Position numbers and translations under genes: made by a program. Below are positions 54,451-64,000 of a DNA stretch of 64,000 nucleotides, piece by piece; position 1 is the stretch's first letter, and each line of letters starts with the position of its first letter. The stretch lies in assembly GCA_020466095.1 (NCBI GenBank), contig CM035806.1, forward strand, positions 122,383,168 through 122,447,167, given 5' to 3'. Origin of the DNA: Chlorops oryzae. Lineage: Eukaryota > Arthropoda > Insecta > Diptera > Chloropidae. The notes below the pieces were generated by a model. That model was not told the origin of the DNA, ran no database searches, and saw nothing but the letters and a program-made list of their open reading frames with translations.

Positions 54451-55179
54451 GTGATAGAAAAATTCTGCACCAAATATACATCAAGGTCAGCACGCAAAAA
54501 ACCCCTTTTGTCAGAAGCTAATATAGAAAAGCGATTTTATTTCGCTAGCATGTACGCGGCGCAACCGGCTGAATATTGGAACAACGTTATATTTTGCGAT
54601 GAGACGAAAATGATGTTATACTACAACGATGGGCCGACCAGAGTGTGGCGGAAGCCCTTAGCAGCGCTGGAAAGGCAAAACATAATACCAACTGTCAAAT
54701 TTGGAAAATTGTCAGTCATGATTTGGGGATGTATATCGAGCAAAGGAGTGGGAAATCTGGCATTTATAGATTCAACCATGGATGCTCAACAATATTTGAG
54801 TATTTTAAAAACTAATTTATTAAGCAGTGCCACGAAGTTTGGGTTTATCAGGAACAATAAACCTGATTTTAAGTTTTATCAAGATAACGACCCTAAGCAC
54901 AAGGCGCATATGGTACGTATATGGCTCCTTTATAACTGCGGCAAGGTCATTGATACGCCAGCCCAGAGTCCGGACCTCAACCCTATTGAAAATTTGTGGG
55001 CGTATTTAAAGAAAAAAGTCGCCAAACGGCAACCCAAAAACAAAACAGCCCTTAAAACTGCCATATTGGAAGAGTGGCGTAAGATTCCAACCAATTATGA
55101 CATGCAAAAGTTGATCGGATCCATGAAAAAACGCTTGCAATGTGTTGTAGATGCAGAAGGTCTCTATACCAAGTACTAA
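54451..55179 (+). pseudogene. Tc1-like transposase fragment (DD34E), N-terminus missing
   Basis: A 242-residue frame with IFCDETKM (D), FYQDNDPKHKA (D) and SPDLNPIENLW (E); 34 residues separate the second Asp from Glu, the Tc1 DD34E pattern. The C-terminus is complete (stop at 55177). The DNA-binding helix-turn-helix half is absent because the fragment abuts the BEL element at about 54445. The GTG-like apparent start is not authentic. Confidence 0.88.
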
Positions 55180-56860
55180 AACAACAACAAAAAATTGATA
55201 TTAACCCTTATTTATAACTTAAACATACACTTTATGCTTTGTGAAAAGAGTTTATTGACAATGCGAAAATTGAATATGTTTTGTTTTTTCTTCATTTGTT
55301 TTTGTTTTGAAGTGGAATCACCTTGTTTTTTTTACTAAGCCCTTGTAAATATGTAAATAATAATAAAAAATTTAAAAAAATTAAATGTTACAATACAAAA
55401 AGTGGTCTTTATTGCCAACAAAGTTAAAGAAAGCTTATTAAATTACAATGTGTAAACTCATTCTTGACATACTGTATATGCATATGTTGTGCATATTTTC
55501 TCGAGAAAAAAAAATCCGCTGGGGAAAAAATCCGCAGGAATATTTAGAATCGGGCTGAATATCATAAAACGTTTTGATATCGTTCCAACTTACACGCGCG
55601 CCGTCAAAGTGGATGATATTTTTGGAGTTCCGCAAGCAGTTTCTAGTACACTTCAATAAGTGCGGAGTGTCAAAAAAGAATGTAATATTTGTATTATTGA
55701 CCGTAAAAAATGGGCTAGGAAGGCTCACACCCAATTTCTTACTTAAACTTACAGAATTTTTGCCCTGATCGCACACAAATTGACAAGGATGAAGACCAAG
55801 AGATTGTAATTGAATTATTGCTTCAATCAAATATTTTTTGACAACGTCTGCGTTGCATTGGCCATGTGAGGGAAAGTAAGCAAAAGGTTGTCGCCAAAAT
55901 TCTCCACATATACTTTGTACCATAATGACTAGTACCCTTGTTGCATTTCTTGCCGTTCGATTTTCGTCTCCGAAATCTTCCAAACCAACAATTTTATCCA
56001 TTTTAATGTCAAATTTAAGTGCCCTTTTTAAGGACATTTCATCGCACGATATAGAAAAAAATTTTTGTTCAAAACACAAAAATCGAGTGCGCAACACAAA
56101 TGCTTCCAAATTTTGACGAGTTAAGCCAGGATTTTTAGGCCAATTGCAAACAAATCTCTGCAAAGTTCGCTCGTTTGACCAAGAGAAAGGAATTTGCAAA
56201 TAACGATAAGCTTTTGGCGACACGAAATAAACACTTAAAGCCAAGCATTTTAATTGTTTATCATATCTTTTCCCGCTTGACTGTTTTTGCAAATTAAGTA
56301 TACAATTACGAACGGTAATTGCAAGCTCAGGCGAAAATGAGTTTAAAATTTGATCTAAAACTTCATTTTCAAATTCTTTCTTTTCGCTGATAGCACTTTT
56401 TAATGTGGCATTTTCTAATTTCATATTTTTATTTTCATTTTCAAGTTCACTTAATTTCCTTTTAAGATGAGCTATTTGCAAATTCTTCTCTGAATTTGGA
56501 CTCTCTTCCTCATCGACCATATTTACATTTACATTCAAAATTTCTTGATCTTCACCGTCTGAGCAAGTGTATACGACCAAAACTTCACTAGAGTTAAAAC
56601 AATCTTCATCTTCTTTACCATTTTCATCTTTTTGTGCACCGGTTTCTTTAATTGACTCTGCATCAGGAACTGCATTTTTGATTAGCCTCTTCTTCGATTT
56701 TATCAAGTTTGAGAAGTGCTTATCGCAGGCGAATATATGTTCTGGAAACCAGCCTTTCAATCCAAGAATTTCAAACCATTTATGACGGCTAAATTTAAAA
56801 AAAACAAGTCTTAGAACAAAAAAGATAAAAATTTAAAAACTTCTTCTTCTTCTTGCGTGT

Positions 56861-58735
56861 TTAACTATCCCGGTCTATCCCGGGGTCATCAAAACGCGAC
56901 CAGTTCCTCCATTTTGTTCTGTCGGTTGCATCATCCGAGGTAAGTCCTAGAGCCTCTAGGTCCCATTTTATTGTGTCCATCCAGCGCTGTTTCGGACGCC
57001 CCCGTTTTCTGCAACCTTGGATTTCCAGTGCGTAGCCTTTCTTTGCCAAAGTCTCGTCATTTGCTCTCAAGACGTGTCCATACCAGCGTAGCCTTGCTTC
57101 TCGCATTTTCCCAATAATTGGCGCAACTCCATAGCGTCTACGGATGTCTACGGTTGGAACATGATCAAGACGGGTGAGTCCGGATATCCAGCGGAGCATC
57201 TTTGTTTCCATAACATTAACCTTTCTTTCTGCTACTTTCGTTGCTGTTAGACATTCGGTACTATAAAGAGCGACTGGCCTGATGACTGTGCGGTAAAATT
57301 TTGTATTTTAAGCGGTCGCTTATCTTTTTATCGCACAAAACACCAGTCGTTGAACGCCACTTAAGCCAAGCGGCGTTAACTCTCTCAGTAACTTCGCGAG
57401 TGATCGTCCCGTCAGCAGAAAGTGTCGGCCCAAGATATTTAGATTTTTCCGTCCTTGGTAGGTCAGTGTTATTTATTTTGATGGTCCCTGCTTCGCAATT
57501 GTCTGTTGTAATGTATTCTGTTTTCCCGACATTCAAACGTAGTCCAAACATAGACAATCAATCATGCCAGTCTTGTACTTGTTGCTGTAAGTGGTTTTTA
57601 TTGATTGAGGCAAGAAGAACGTCATCTGCATATAGTAACGTCCAGGGAGGTGATATTTGTAGGTGTTCGGTAATTGAATCCATAACTAATATGAACAAAC
57701 GAGGAGATAGAGCTGATCCTTGGTGAACGCCTACAGATTTTGAAAATTCAGATGAAATTCCGGCGGCAGAATGTACTCGACTTTTGGGATTTGCATACAG
57801 AAGTTTTACCCACATAATAAGTTCTTCCGGCACTAAGTGTTTTCTCAAAGCATACCAAATGAGATCATGAGGAACGCGATCAAATGCCTTTTCTAAATCA
57901 AGGAAGGCCATATGAAGTGGTACCTGTTTTTCTTGTGTTTTTCCATTAAAAGTCGAGCGGCATGAATTGCATCGGTGGTGCCGCAGTTTTAAACGAACCC
58001 AGCTTGGTTTATCTTAAACCTGACTTTTTCACGAATTCGTTTATCTAGTACCCTTTCAAACACTAAGTGTGTGGGATAAGAGCCGAATCGGCCTATAATT
58101 TGAACAATCTGCTGGGCTACCTTTCTTTTTCCATATGGGTACGGTTGTGCTCATTAGCCAGTCTGAGGGATCTCTCTTTTCTGTTACTATTCGGTTAAAT
58201 AATTCCAGTAACCAAGAGTTGAAGTCACCTGAATTCCAAATCTGAGCTGGTACATCATCTATACCAGTAGCCTTACCAGTTTTCATTTTACTTATGGCCT
58301 CATAAACTTCGTTTAAAGTGGTTCTTTGAATGGGACTAGATATCGCTTCTATAGTTGGTATAGGTGGGTGTGGGAATTCTTCTGTGGAAATATTTTCAGA
58401 ATAGTTTCGCCAGCGCTCACGCCAATCCTTGCGATATAAAATTAGATGGCCATTTTCATCGTTGACGATAGATAACGATAGATAAATTTTTCCCCATCAC
58501 GTGTACTAAGGCGATCATAGAGCTCTTCAAAGTGTGCAGCTCTGGTGCATGCCACTGTTCTTTTACATGCCTTTCTGGCATCGACGTACTTTTGCCAGTT
58601 TTCGGATGTTCTATTCCGTATAAACAGATGATAGAGTTTCTTCTTTTCATCGACTTTCGATCGGACTTCATCAGTCCAAAGCCAGGTCTCCTTATCTATC
58701 TGTTTTCTGTCTGGTTTTGTTTTTCCCAATACAGT
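56861..58735 (-). pseudogene. RTE-type LINE reverse transcriptase, fragmented
   Basis: Fragments in order (minus): linker (58831-58442, partly beyond the junction), RT fingers (KTGKATGIDDVPAQIW; DCSNYRPI), palm (FLDLEKAFDRVPHDLIWYAL; GVHQGSALSP; LLYADDVLLA) at 57911-57558, thumb (LNVGKTEY; KYLGPTLSADG) and C-terminal (MLRWISGLTRLDHV; RWYGHVLR; GRPKQRW) at 57211-56861. Several frameshifts and stops lie between fragments. The catalytic YADD is retained. Confidence 0.85.
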
Positions 58736-58747
58736 ACGTCTAACGCT

Positions 58748-61700
58748 CTCTTTTAAGGTGGAAGATTTGATCAGTAACTGGAAAGTGTTGGATGAGGATA
58801 GCCTATCTGACCACAGATACATAGAGTTCACTCTTGGGGCAAGGGTTATGGACCCGGTGCCAAGGAGAAACCCTAGGAAAGCGGACTGGGAAAGGTACAG
58901 GTCTGAACTAAGGAACTGTACCTTTGGTCCGCTAAGTAAACGGAAAGAGCGGAGTATTGATGCTGCAGTGGAGCAACTTCACTGCAGTCTTACAGCCAGC
59001 TTTTATCGTGCTTGTCCACTTCAAGCGGGGCCTAGTAGAAAATCGGTTCGCTGGTGGAATGGTAATCTACAAAAGCTTACGAATGAATCCAGGAGACTCC
59101 TCAAGAAGGCCTTGAAGTTAAGGTCTGAGGGGCCCTGGAATCTTTAAAGTTCCAAGCAAAAAGAGTATAAAAGCGCAGTTCGCAAAGCGAAAATTGAAGC
59201 TTTTAAAAGTTTTTGCAGCGGAATTGAATCCGTCAGTGAATCCAACAGAATGGTCAAGTTTTTAAAGCAGGATCATTCGGTCAAGCTGGATACACTGAGA
59301 AGGGAGGATGGATCGGTAACTGAGTCGAACGAAGAAGCTTATATGGAGCTGCTCGCGACTCACTTTCCGGGAAATCCAACACTGGTGTGCGACCACCCTG
59401 GTCCAATTGAGTGTGACTATGTCAGGCCGCACATAGATAAGCATAATTGGAGGATTGCGAGGCAGCTGGTGACGAAAGAGGTCATAAGGTATGCGGCTGC
59501 ATCCTTTGACCCCTATAAATCGCCGGGGCCAGATGGAATCCTACCAATTATGATCAGGGAAGGAATTGAGATGCTGCTGCCTGTCATGAAAAAGATTTTT
59601 GTGGCATGCGTGGCAAGAGCATACATACCTACCCAATGGAGGACAGTCAAAGTGACGTTTATACCAAAGGTTGGTAGAGACGATTACTTTCTGCCAAAAA
59701 GTTTCAGACCTATAAGCATGATGTCTTTTATGCTAAAGAGTCTCGAAAGGATAGTTGAGCTGCACATTCGGGAGAAGGTTCTTTCGAGGCAGCCTCTGTC
59801 ACCATGTCAACACGCGTACCAGCGCGGAAAATCTTGTGAAACTGCCCTACATCAACTCGTCTCTAGAGTTGAGAGGGCGTTCGATAAGAGAGAATACGCT
59901 GCAGGTATTTTTGTTGACATTGAGGGTGCCTTGGATAATGCAACATTCGATGGAATGTGCAGGGCAACTGCAGCTTTTGGCGTAGATAAGGTGATAGTTG
60001 ACTGGATCAGGTCTCTTCTGTCACATAGGACGTTGGTGATGCAAGCAGACTGCGATAAATATGTCGTATCAGGGGTGAATAGAGGATGTCCACAAGGTGG
60101 CGTTCTCTCACCTCTGCTATGGTGTATTCAGGTCGACTGTCTGCTATGCGCGCTAAACTGCTCTGGTATTTACGCACAAGCTTACGCGGATGATGTTGCT
60201 GTACTGATCAGTGGATCATCGCTTCGTGACGTTAGCAGAAAAATGCAAGCGACACTAGATCGTATAGACGCCTGGTGCATTAGTAATGGGCTTTCCGTAA
60301 ATCCTTCTAAGACTAGTGTAGTTCTCTTTACTAGAAGAAGAAGGATGGACGGACTGACTCTTCCAATGCTAAGGGGAGTTGATATTGCACTCTCAACGGA
60401 AGTCAAATATCTGGAAGTCATTCTAGATACCAAGCTTCTGTGGAGAAGGCATTTACAGGTCAAAATCTCAAAGGCGCTATCAGCTTTTTGGAAGTGTCAG
60501 AAGGTATTTGGCAAAACATGGGGTCTGTCGCCGGGTAAAGTTCTTTGGAATTACAAAGTGCTGATCAGACCCATGATATCGTATGCGTCGGTGATTTGGT
60601 GGAGCGCAATGAAACGGAAATCCTCTGTTGCGGCGCTTGCCAAACTTCAAAGGGCTGTGAATCTAGGTTGTACTGGTGCTTCACCACAACACCTGGGCCA
60701 GCTCTCGACGCCTTGTTAAATCTGGAACCACTTGATGTCTTTATCAAAGGAGAAGCCATCAAGGCAGTCTGTAGATTAAAGCGCAATGGTTACTGGATAA
60801 GAACAGGGTGGGACGTGAGTGATGTAGCGGGGGGAGCGGGCATTGATACAAACACAATGCATATGCCGTCTGACGCGATCACTACCACCCTGATCTTGAA
60901 ACGCAACTTTGAAGTTAAACTGGATGAAGCTGAAGATGTTTCAGATCTTCTGGTTAACGCAAGTTGCATTTATACTGACGGCTCAAAAACGGAACTAGGT
61001 TCTGGAGCAGGAGTATTTTTAAGGGAAGAGGAGGAACAGAAACTCTTTTTTCCACTTGGGAGCAAAGCGACAGTGTTTCAAGCTGAGGTTTTTGCTATCC
61101 TTAAAGCAATGGATCATGTAGTTGATAAAAGATGGCGGGGTAGAAGCATCTATGTCTTTAGTGACAGTCAGGCTGCGCTACTGGTAATGCTTTACCCTGC
61201 TGTCTCGGCAAATCTAGTGAAACAGTGCAAAAATAGAGTTAATTACGTCAGTAAATTCAACTCTGTGCAGCTCAGATGGGTGAGAGGACACTCCGGTGTT
61301 GAAGGCAACGAGGAAGCTGCTAAGCTAGCCAAACTTGCATCTGATACACCTTTTCTTGGTCCGGAACCAGTCATAGGAGTTTTCCTAACCTGTTCACAGC
61401 AATGGCAAAATGTTTCTACGTGTAGGTTCTCGAAACAAATGTTGCCATCTTTGTGTAGCAAATCTGCCAAATTTCTGCTGTCCCTACCTAGGGGAGACTG
61501 CAGACTTCTGGTTAATGCAATCACAGGGCATGGCGCTTTTGCAAAGCACCTCAAGGTGATAGGAGTCACCGAAAATGCTAACTGCCTGTGCTGCGGAGAG
61601 GAGGATGAGGAAACGGCTGAACATTATTTGTTCGACTGCCCGGCATTCTCACGAAGCAGACTGATGGCATTCGGTACGTGTGACATATACGGAAAGAATG

Positions 61701-61865
61701 CTCTTTCCTTATCTTTCAGGAATCTTCTAAGGTTCATTCATAGAACTGGGAAGACCCTGTAAAGAATATGCCATCTTGGGTCAGTACAATGGACAAATTG
61801 GAAGTCTGAGTGCTGCCCTTGAAAATAGGCGTTTATTTATAAAAAAAAAAAAAAAATAAAAAAAA
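58748..61865 (+). mobile_element. LOA/R1-group LINE with RNase H, 5'-truncated, inserted in the RTE element
   Basis: The 12-bp TSD ACGTCTAACGCT (58736-58747 and 61866-61877) is exact. The element starts within the endonuclease C-terminus and ends in an A-rich tail (61842-61865). RT and RNase H are both encoded. Clade assignment (LOA or a near relative) is from the combination of YADDVAVLISG RT and a C-terminal RNase H. Confidence 0.88.
58758..61762 (+). pseudogene. LINE ORF2: endonuclease end, reverse transcriptase, RNase H (broken)
   Basis: Segment 58758-59147 begins SDHRYIEFTL-type endonuclease end and meets an in-frame TAA at 59145-59147. Segment 59250-60719 is RT: KSPGPDGILP, FVDIEGALDNA, CPQGGVLSPLLW, QAYADDVAVLISG (catalytic YADD), NPSKTSVVLF. 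A frameshift near 60690 leads into 60690-61762: RNase H with IYTDGSKTE, FQAEVFAI, FSDSQAAL, WVRGHSGVEGNEEAAKLAK, then a CLCC...H...C zinc-like tail. At least one stop and one frameshift make it non-functional, though domains are well preserved. Confidence 0.88.
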
Positions 61866-61877
61866 ACGTCTAACGCT

Positions 61878-62707
61878 TTGGATGTGTTTTATACCTATAT
61901 TCCAAGATACCCAACAGATGTGATGGGAGGTAGAGAAATCTTTGATCTAATTTCATCTTGCCATTCTCCAAATTTCCACCATTTGATTCTCTCAGGACCA
62001 TTTTCAAGATGTCTATTTTTTCTTGGTGGATCAACACGAATGGCACATACAACAGGGCGGTGTTGTGAAGCAATAGTCTCAAACGGTACTGCTTTTATGT
62101 CAAGTAGCGTACTTAGATCTCGACCGCGAATAAGCATGAAATTTATCTGAGACTTTGTGGTGCCACTGTAGTACGTTAAAATATGTGAAACGCGTTTCTT
62201 ACGCCAAGTATTGCAGACAACAAGGTTATGGGAGTCAGCGAATGCAAGGATTCGATCGTCAGCATTGTTCTTAGTTCCGTAGCCCTGTCCTCCATGGCAA
62301 GAGTGGCCCTCTGAGGTGCTTCCGACATGGCCATTAAGATCACCAGCAATAATCAAGAAATCCTCCTGTGGGACATCAAGGATAACTTCATCAAGGAGCT
62401 CCCAAAAAGAATCCTTATGTTGTTCCGGACAACCAGGCTGTGGAGCGTAAGCACTGCAAAAGTGAATTTTCCTTCCGTTCGAAATAAGTAAAATTTTTAT
62501 CAGGTAATCATCTAGTCTTTTAACTTCAACTACCGTATCGCGAAATCGCTCAGAGATTACAATACCAACACCGTAACGAGTTTTCGTGACTACATAATAA
62601 AATAACTTATAACCTGCAATAATGTTACGTGCTTGTGCTCCACTCCATCGGGTTTCCTGAAGTGCACAGATATCGATTTTTCTTTTTTTTAAACAGCGCG
62701 AGTTCAC
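61878..62707 (-). pseudogene. RTE-type LINE apurinic endonuclease domain
   Basis: The 270-residue frame has ICALQETRWSG (catalytic Glu), FCSAYAPQPG, IIAGDLNGHVG, LVVCNTWRKK and IASQHRPVV where SDHRP-like is usual. The N-terminal IRVASLNIGSLTGRSSELA continues upstream in another frame (about 62760-62700) through an A-run frameshift. It is truncated at 61878 by the LINE insertion; the remainder is at 58735-56861. Confidence 0.85.
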
Positions 62708-63060
62708 TTGATCTACCGGTTAAGGAGCCAATATTCAGGCTCGCTACTCGAATTTTGTTAGAACAACAAGGAGGGGTCGATTGAGTTGTGACGGTTTGTG
62801 GTATTATTTACAGTCGGCCTGTCACTTGGCCTGTCACTGTTCGTTAAGTTAGTGTTCATTATGTAATTAATTGGGTCCCAACTCGAAGCCGCTATCTCTG
62901 TTCGAGTGTGTAGTCACCTTTAAAACGATCCCATGGTTATCTATGCAAATGCAGGGAGGCCATGCGAGGGTTGGCACATACCCTTATGGGGAAATGTGCT
63001 CAGAGCCAGATCAGGTGCTAATAAGGACGAAGTCAACTTAACCTACACTACCAACTTAAT

Positions 63061-64000
63061 GGCGACGAATTTTGAACGTACTTCGAGATTTGCCAAGTTT
63101 TAACGGGACGGACATGAGCACAATATTAACCCAAGAGCTGTTTCTGTAAGATATCACTCTTGCATAATAAGGTCTTGGAATACTGTACCCACGAGCCCAT
63201 AATCAACCAAAACAGATTCAGAAAGCAGTGTCAGTATGCCGTAAATAAGATCTTACTGACGTCGATCTTAATGGGATACATTTTAACCTATGGTAACGAT
63301 TATCCCTTACCGAAAACCACAAAGAAAACTTGAGTATGTCATAAATTTTTATACGGACCGACGAAAATATTGAATGATAAGTAGATCAAGAAATAATAAA
63401 GAAAAGTAATGAAGAAAAATAATAATAATAATAGTGCTAAAAGGAACGAACTCACCAAGATATTCCACGAGTCCAGCGAGCGAGCATAGTTGCTTACTTG
63501 TAGAGCACACAAGTCGAGCTCAAAGTCGATTTTGTTTTGATTTCATTGTCATAAAAAAATATAAAATTTAAAAATTTTAAATTCAAAATGTAAAATTTGA
63601 GAATTGAAAATCTTAAATTCCAAAAATTTTTAAACTTTCAACTCAACAAAAATCAACCAAGCTCTGTGTACTTATGGAACTCTGCCTACCGCAGACTGCG
63701 AGGAACCAAACAACTATTTTCTTCCCTAATCTTTTTCCATGTTGAACGTGGTCTTCCGGTTCTTCTCTTCTTCTGCTCCTTCCCACTCTTATCCTTCGGA
63801 TTCCTCTAATCTTGCTATTCTTCTTTTTTGTCGGTTTCTTCCTACGCCTCTTCCTATTCTTCTTCCAGGTTTGACGTGGTCTTTCTGTTCTTCTTCTGCT
63901 GCCCGATATTTCTCCGAGAATTTAAAAAAAAAAAAAAAAAAAAAAACTTTAAAACAAAAAACACAAAAAATCAATACGGTTCTACACATGCAACAATGCT
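63061..64000. other. No gene recognised; low-complexity flank
   Basis: AT-rich sequence with AATAATAAT (about 63418-63435), TTTAAAATTT-type alternation (about 63555-63640) and CT-rich TCTTCTTCC tracts (63715-63900) in which TTGAACGTGGTCTT/TTTGACGTGGTCTT occurs twice. A poly-A run lies at about 63924-63945. No ORF of note. Confidence 0.45.

Larger units (their letters stand above)
48415..55557. mobile_element. Large PIF/Harbinger-type element (CAGCCCGATTCTAAATA ends) with nested retroelement and Tc1 fragment
   Basis: The ends CAGCCCGATTCTAAATA and TATTTAGAATCGGGCTG form an 17-bp perfect TIR. AAT flanks both ends (48412-48414, 55558-55560), and removal restores the fossil transposase frame. 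TATTCTGAAC and GGGGAAA/TTTCCCC motifs recur in the left 200 bp. No Harbinger transposase remains; the interior is a BEL/Pao element (about 48.7-54.44 kb) and a Tc1-like transposase fragment (54451-55179). Confidence 0.82.
41458..56788 (-). pseudogene. Fossil THAP/P-like transposase (second family), split by two large insertions
   Basis: Readable minus-strand segments are 56788-55558, 48414-48251 and 42293 to about 41458. The first starts at a splice acceptor (56789-56790) inside the THAP domain (WFEILGLKGWFPEHIFACDKHF; the first exon is missing). A coiled coil (LKRKLSELENENKNMKLENA) and P-type core motifs follow: ISCDEM, CDQGKNS, FFDTPHLLK. Removing 48415-55557 with one AAT joins FYDI to DSKLP in frame. 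Removing 42294-48250 with one ATACTAT joins SGSLN to SMKAK in frame. The late motif LNQDGLEHIFGEIR supplies the catalytic Glu, but a frameshift just before it and stop codons (e.g. about 42105) make it dead. Typical P/THAP9 motif order. Confidence 0.85.
56841..63060 (-). mobile_element. RTE-type LINE, decayed, split by an oppositely oriented LINE
   Basis: The minus-strand element ends at the low-coordinate side with a GAA-repeat tail (56841-56854). The body is 58747-56841 and 63060-61866 (5' limit approximate), separated by the LINE at 58748-61865. Endonuclease and RT motifs place it in the RTE/BovB-like group, whose 3' ends carry short microsatellite tails. Confidence 0.8.

Overview
This is eukaryotic, AT-rich DNA from an insect, very likely a higher (cyclorrhaphan) fly. 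Evidence: one spliced host gene with short GT-AG introns, a mariner close to Himar1 of the horn fly, two THAP-type P-element-like families, BEL/Pao retroelements and several LINE clades. A tephritid or muscoid fly would fit, but I cannot fix the species. A 100-N assembly gap lies at 4537-4636.

Only one convincing host gene is present: a seven-exon gene at 8329-13228 (+) for an unrecognised 1445-residue, probably nuclear protein. It sits between two near-identical inverted arms (about 1-4536, which holds two insertions, and 13941-15612) that carry a free-standing RNase H ORF. Everything else is transposable-element sequence, mostly elements inserted into elements. Because many insertions hit sequences that also exist uninterrupted elsewhere in the window, target-site duplications (TSDs) and empty sites can be read directly.

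Layout. 1-4536: inverted arm interrupted by a mariner (itself carrying two MITEs) and by another MITE. 4637-8210: P-like non-autonomous elements, a foldback element and MITEs. 8329-13228: host gene. 13941-15612: second arm. 16461-18854: hAT-like and Harbinger-like MITEs. 19535-23967: a 4.4-kb hAT-type foldback element containing a pogo-like element, a deleted mariner and a MITE. 24425-31490: two head-to-head foldback copies, hit by a hAT (with a LINE inside), by a complete 3.5-kb P-element-like transposon with a nine-exon THAP transposase, and by small MITEs. 31604-34938: hAT MITE containing a decayed BEL element. 36349-37638: dead Himar1-like mariner. 38041-40263: P-like and hAT MITEs. 41458-56788: a fossil of a second THAP/P-like transposase (minus strand) broken by a 6-kb long-TIR element (with two sister elements and an intact Himar1-like mariner inside) and by a 7.1-kb Harbinger-type element (with an env-bearing BEL element and a Tc1 fragment inside). 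56841-63060: an RTE-type LINE interrupted by an oppositely oriented LOA/R1-group LINE.

The elements most likely still functional, or recently so, are the mariner at 43410-44701 (full-length 348-residue transposase) and the P-like element at 25618-29143 (complete apart from one suspicious splice acceptor). The least familiar system is a pair of sister elements with a 4-bp ATAT TSD and dispersed copies of a TGTAACGT-core motif (42727-45479 and 46296-48231). The dense nesting on both strands resembles pericentromeric DNA or a piRNA cluster; that is an inference.
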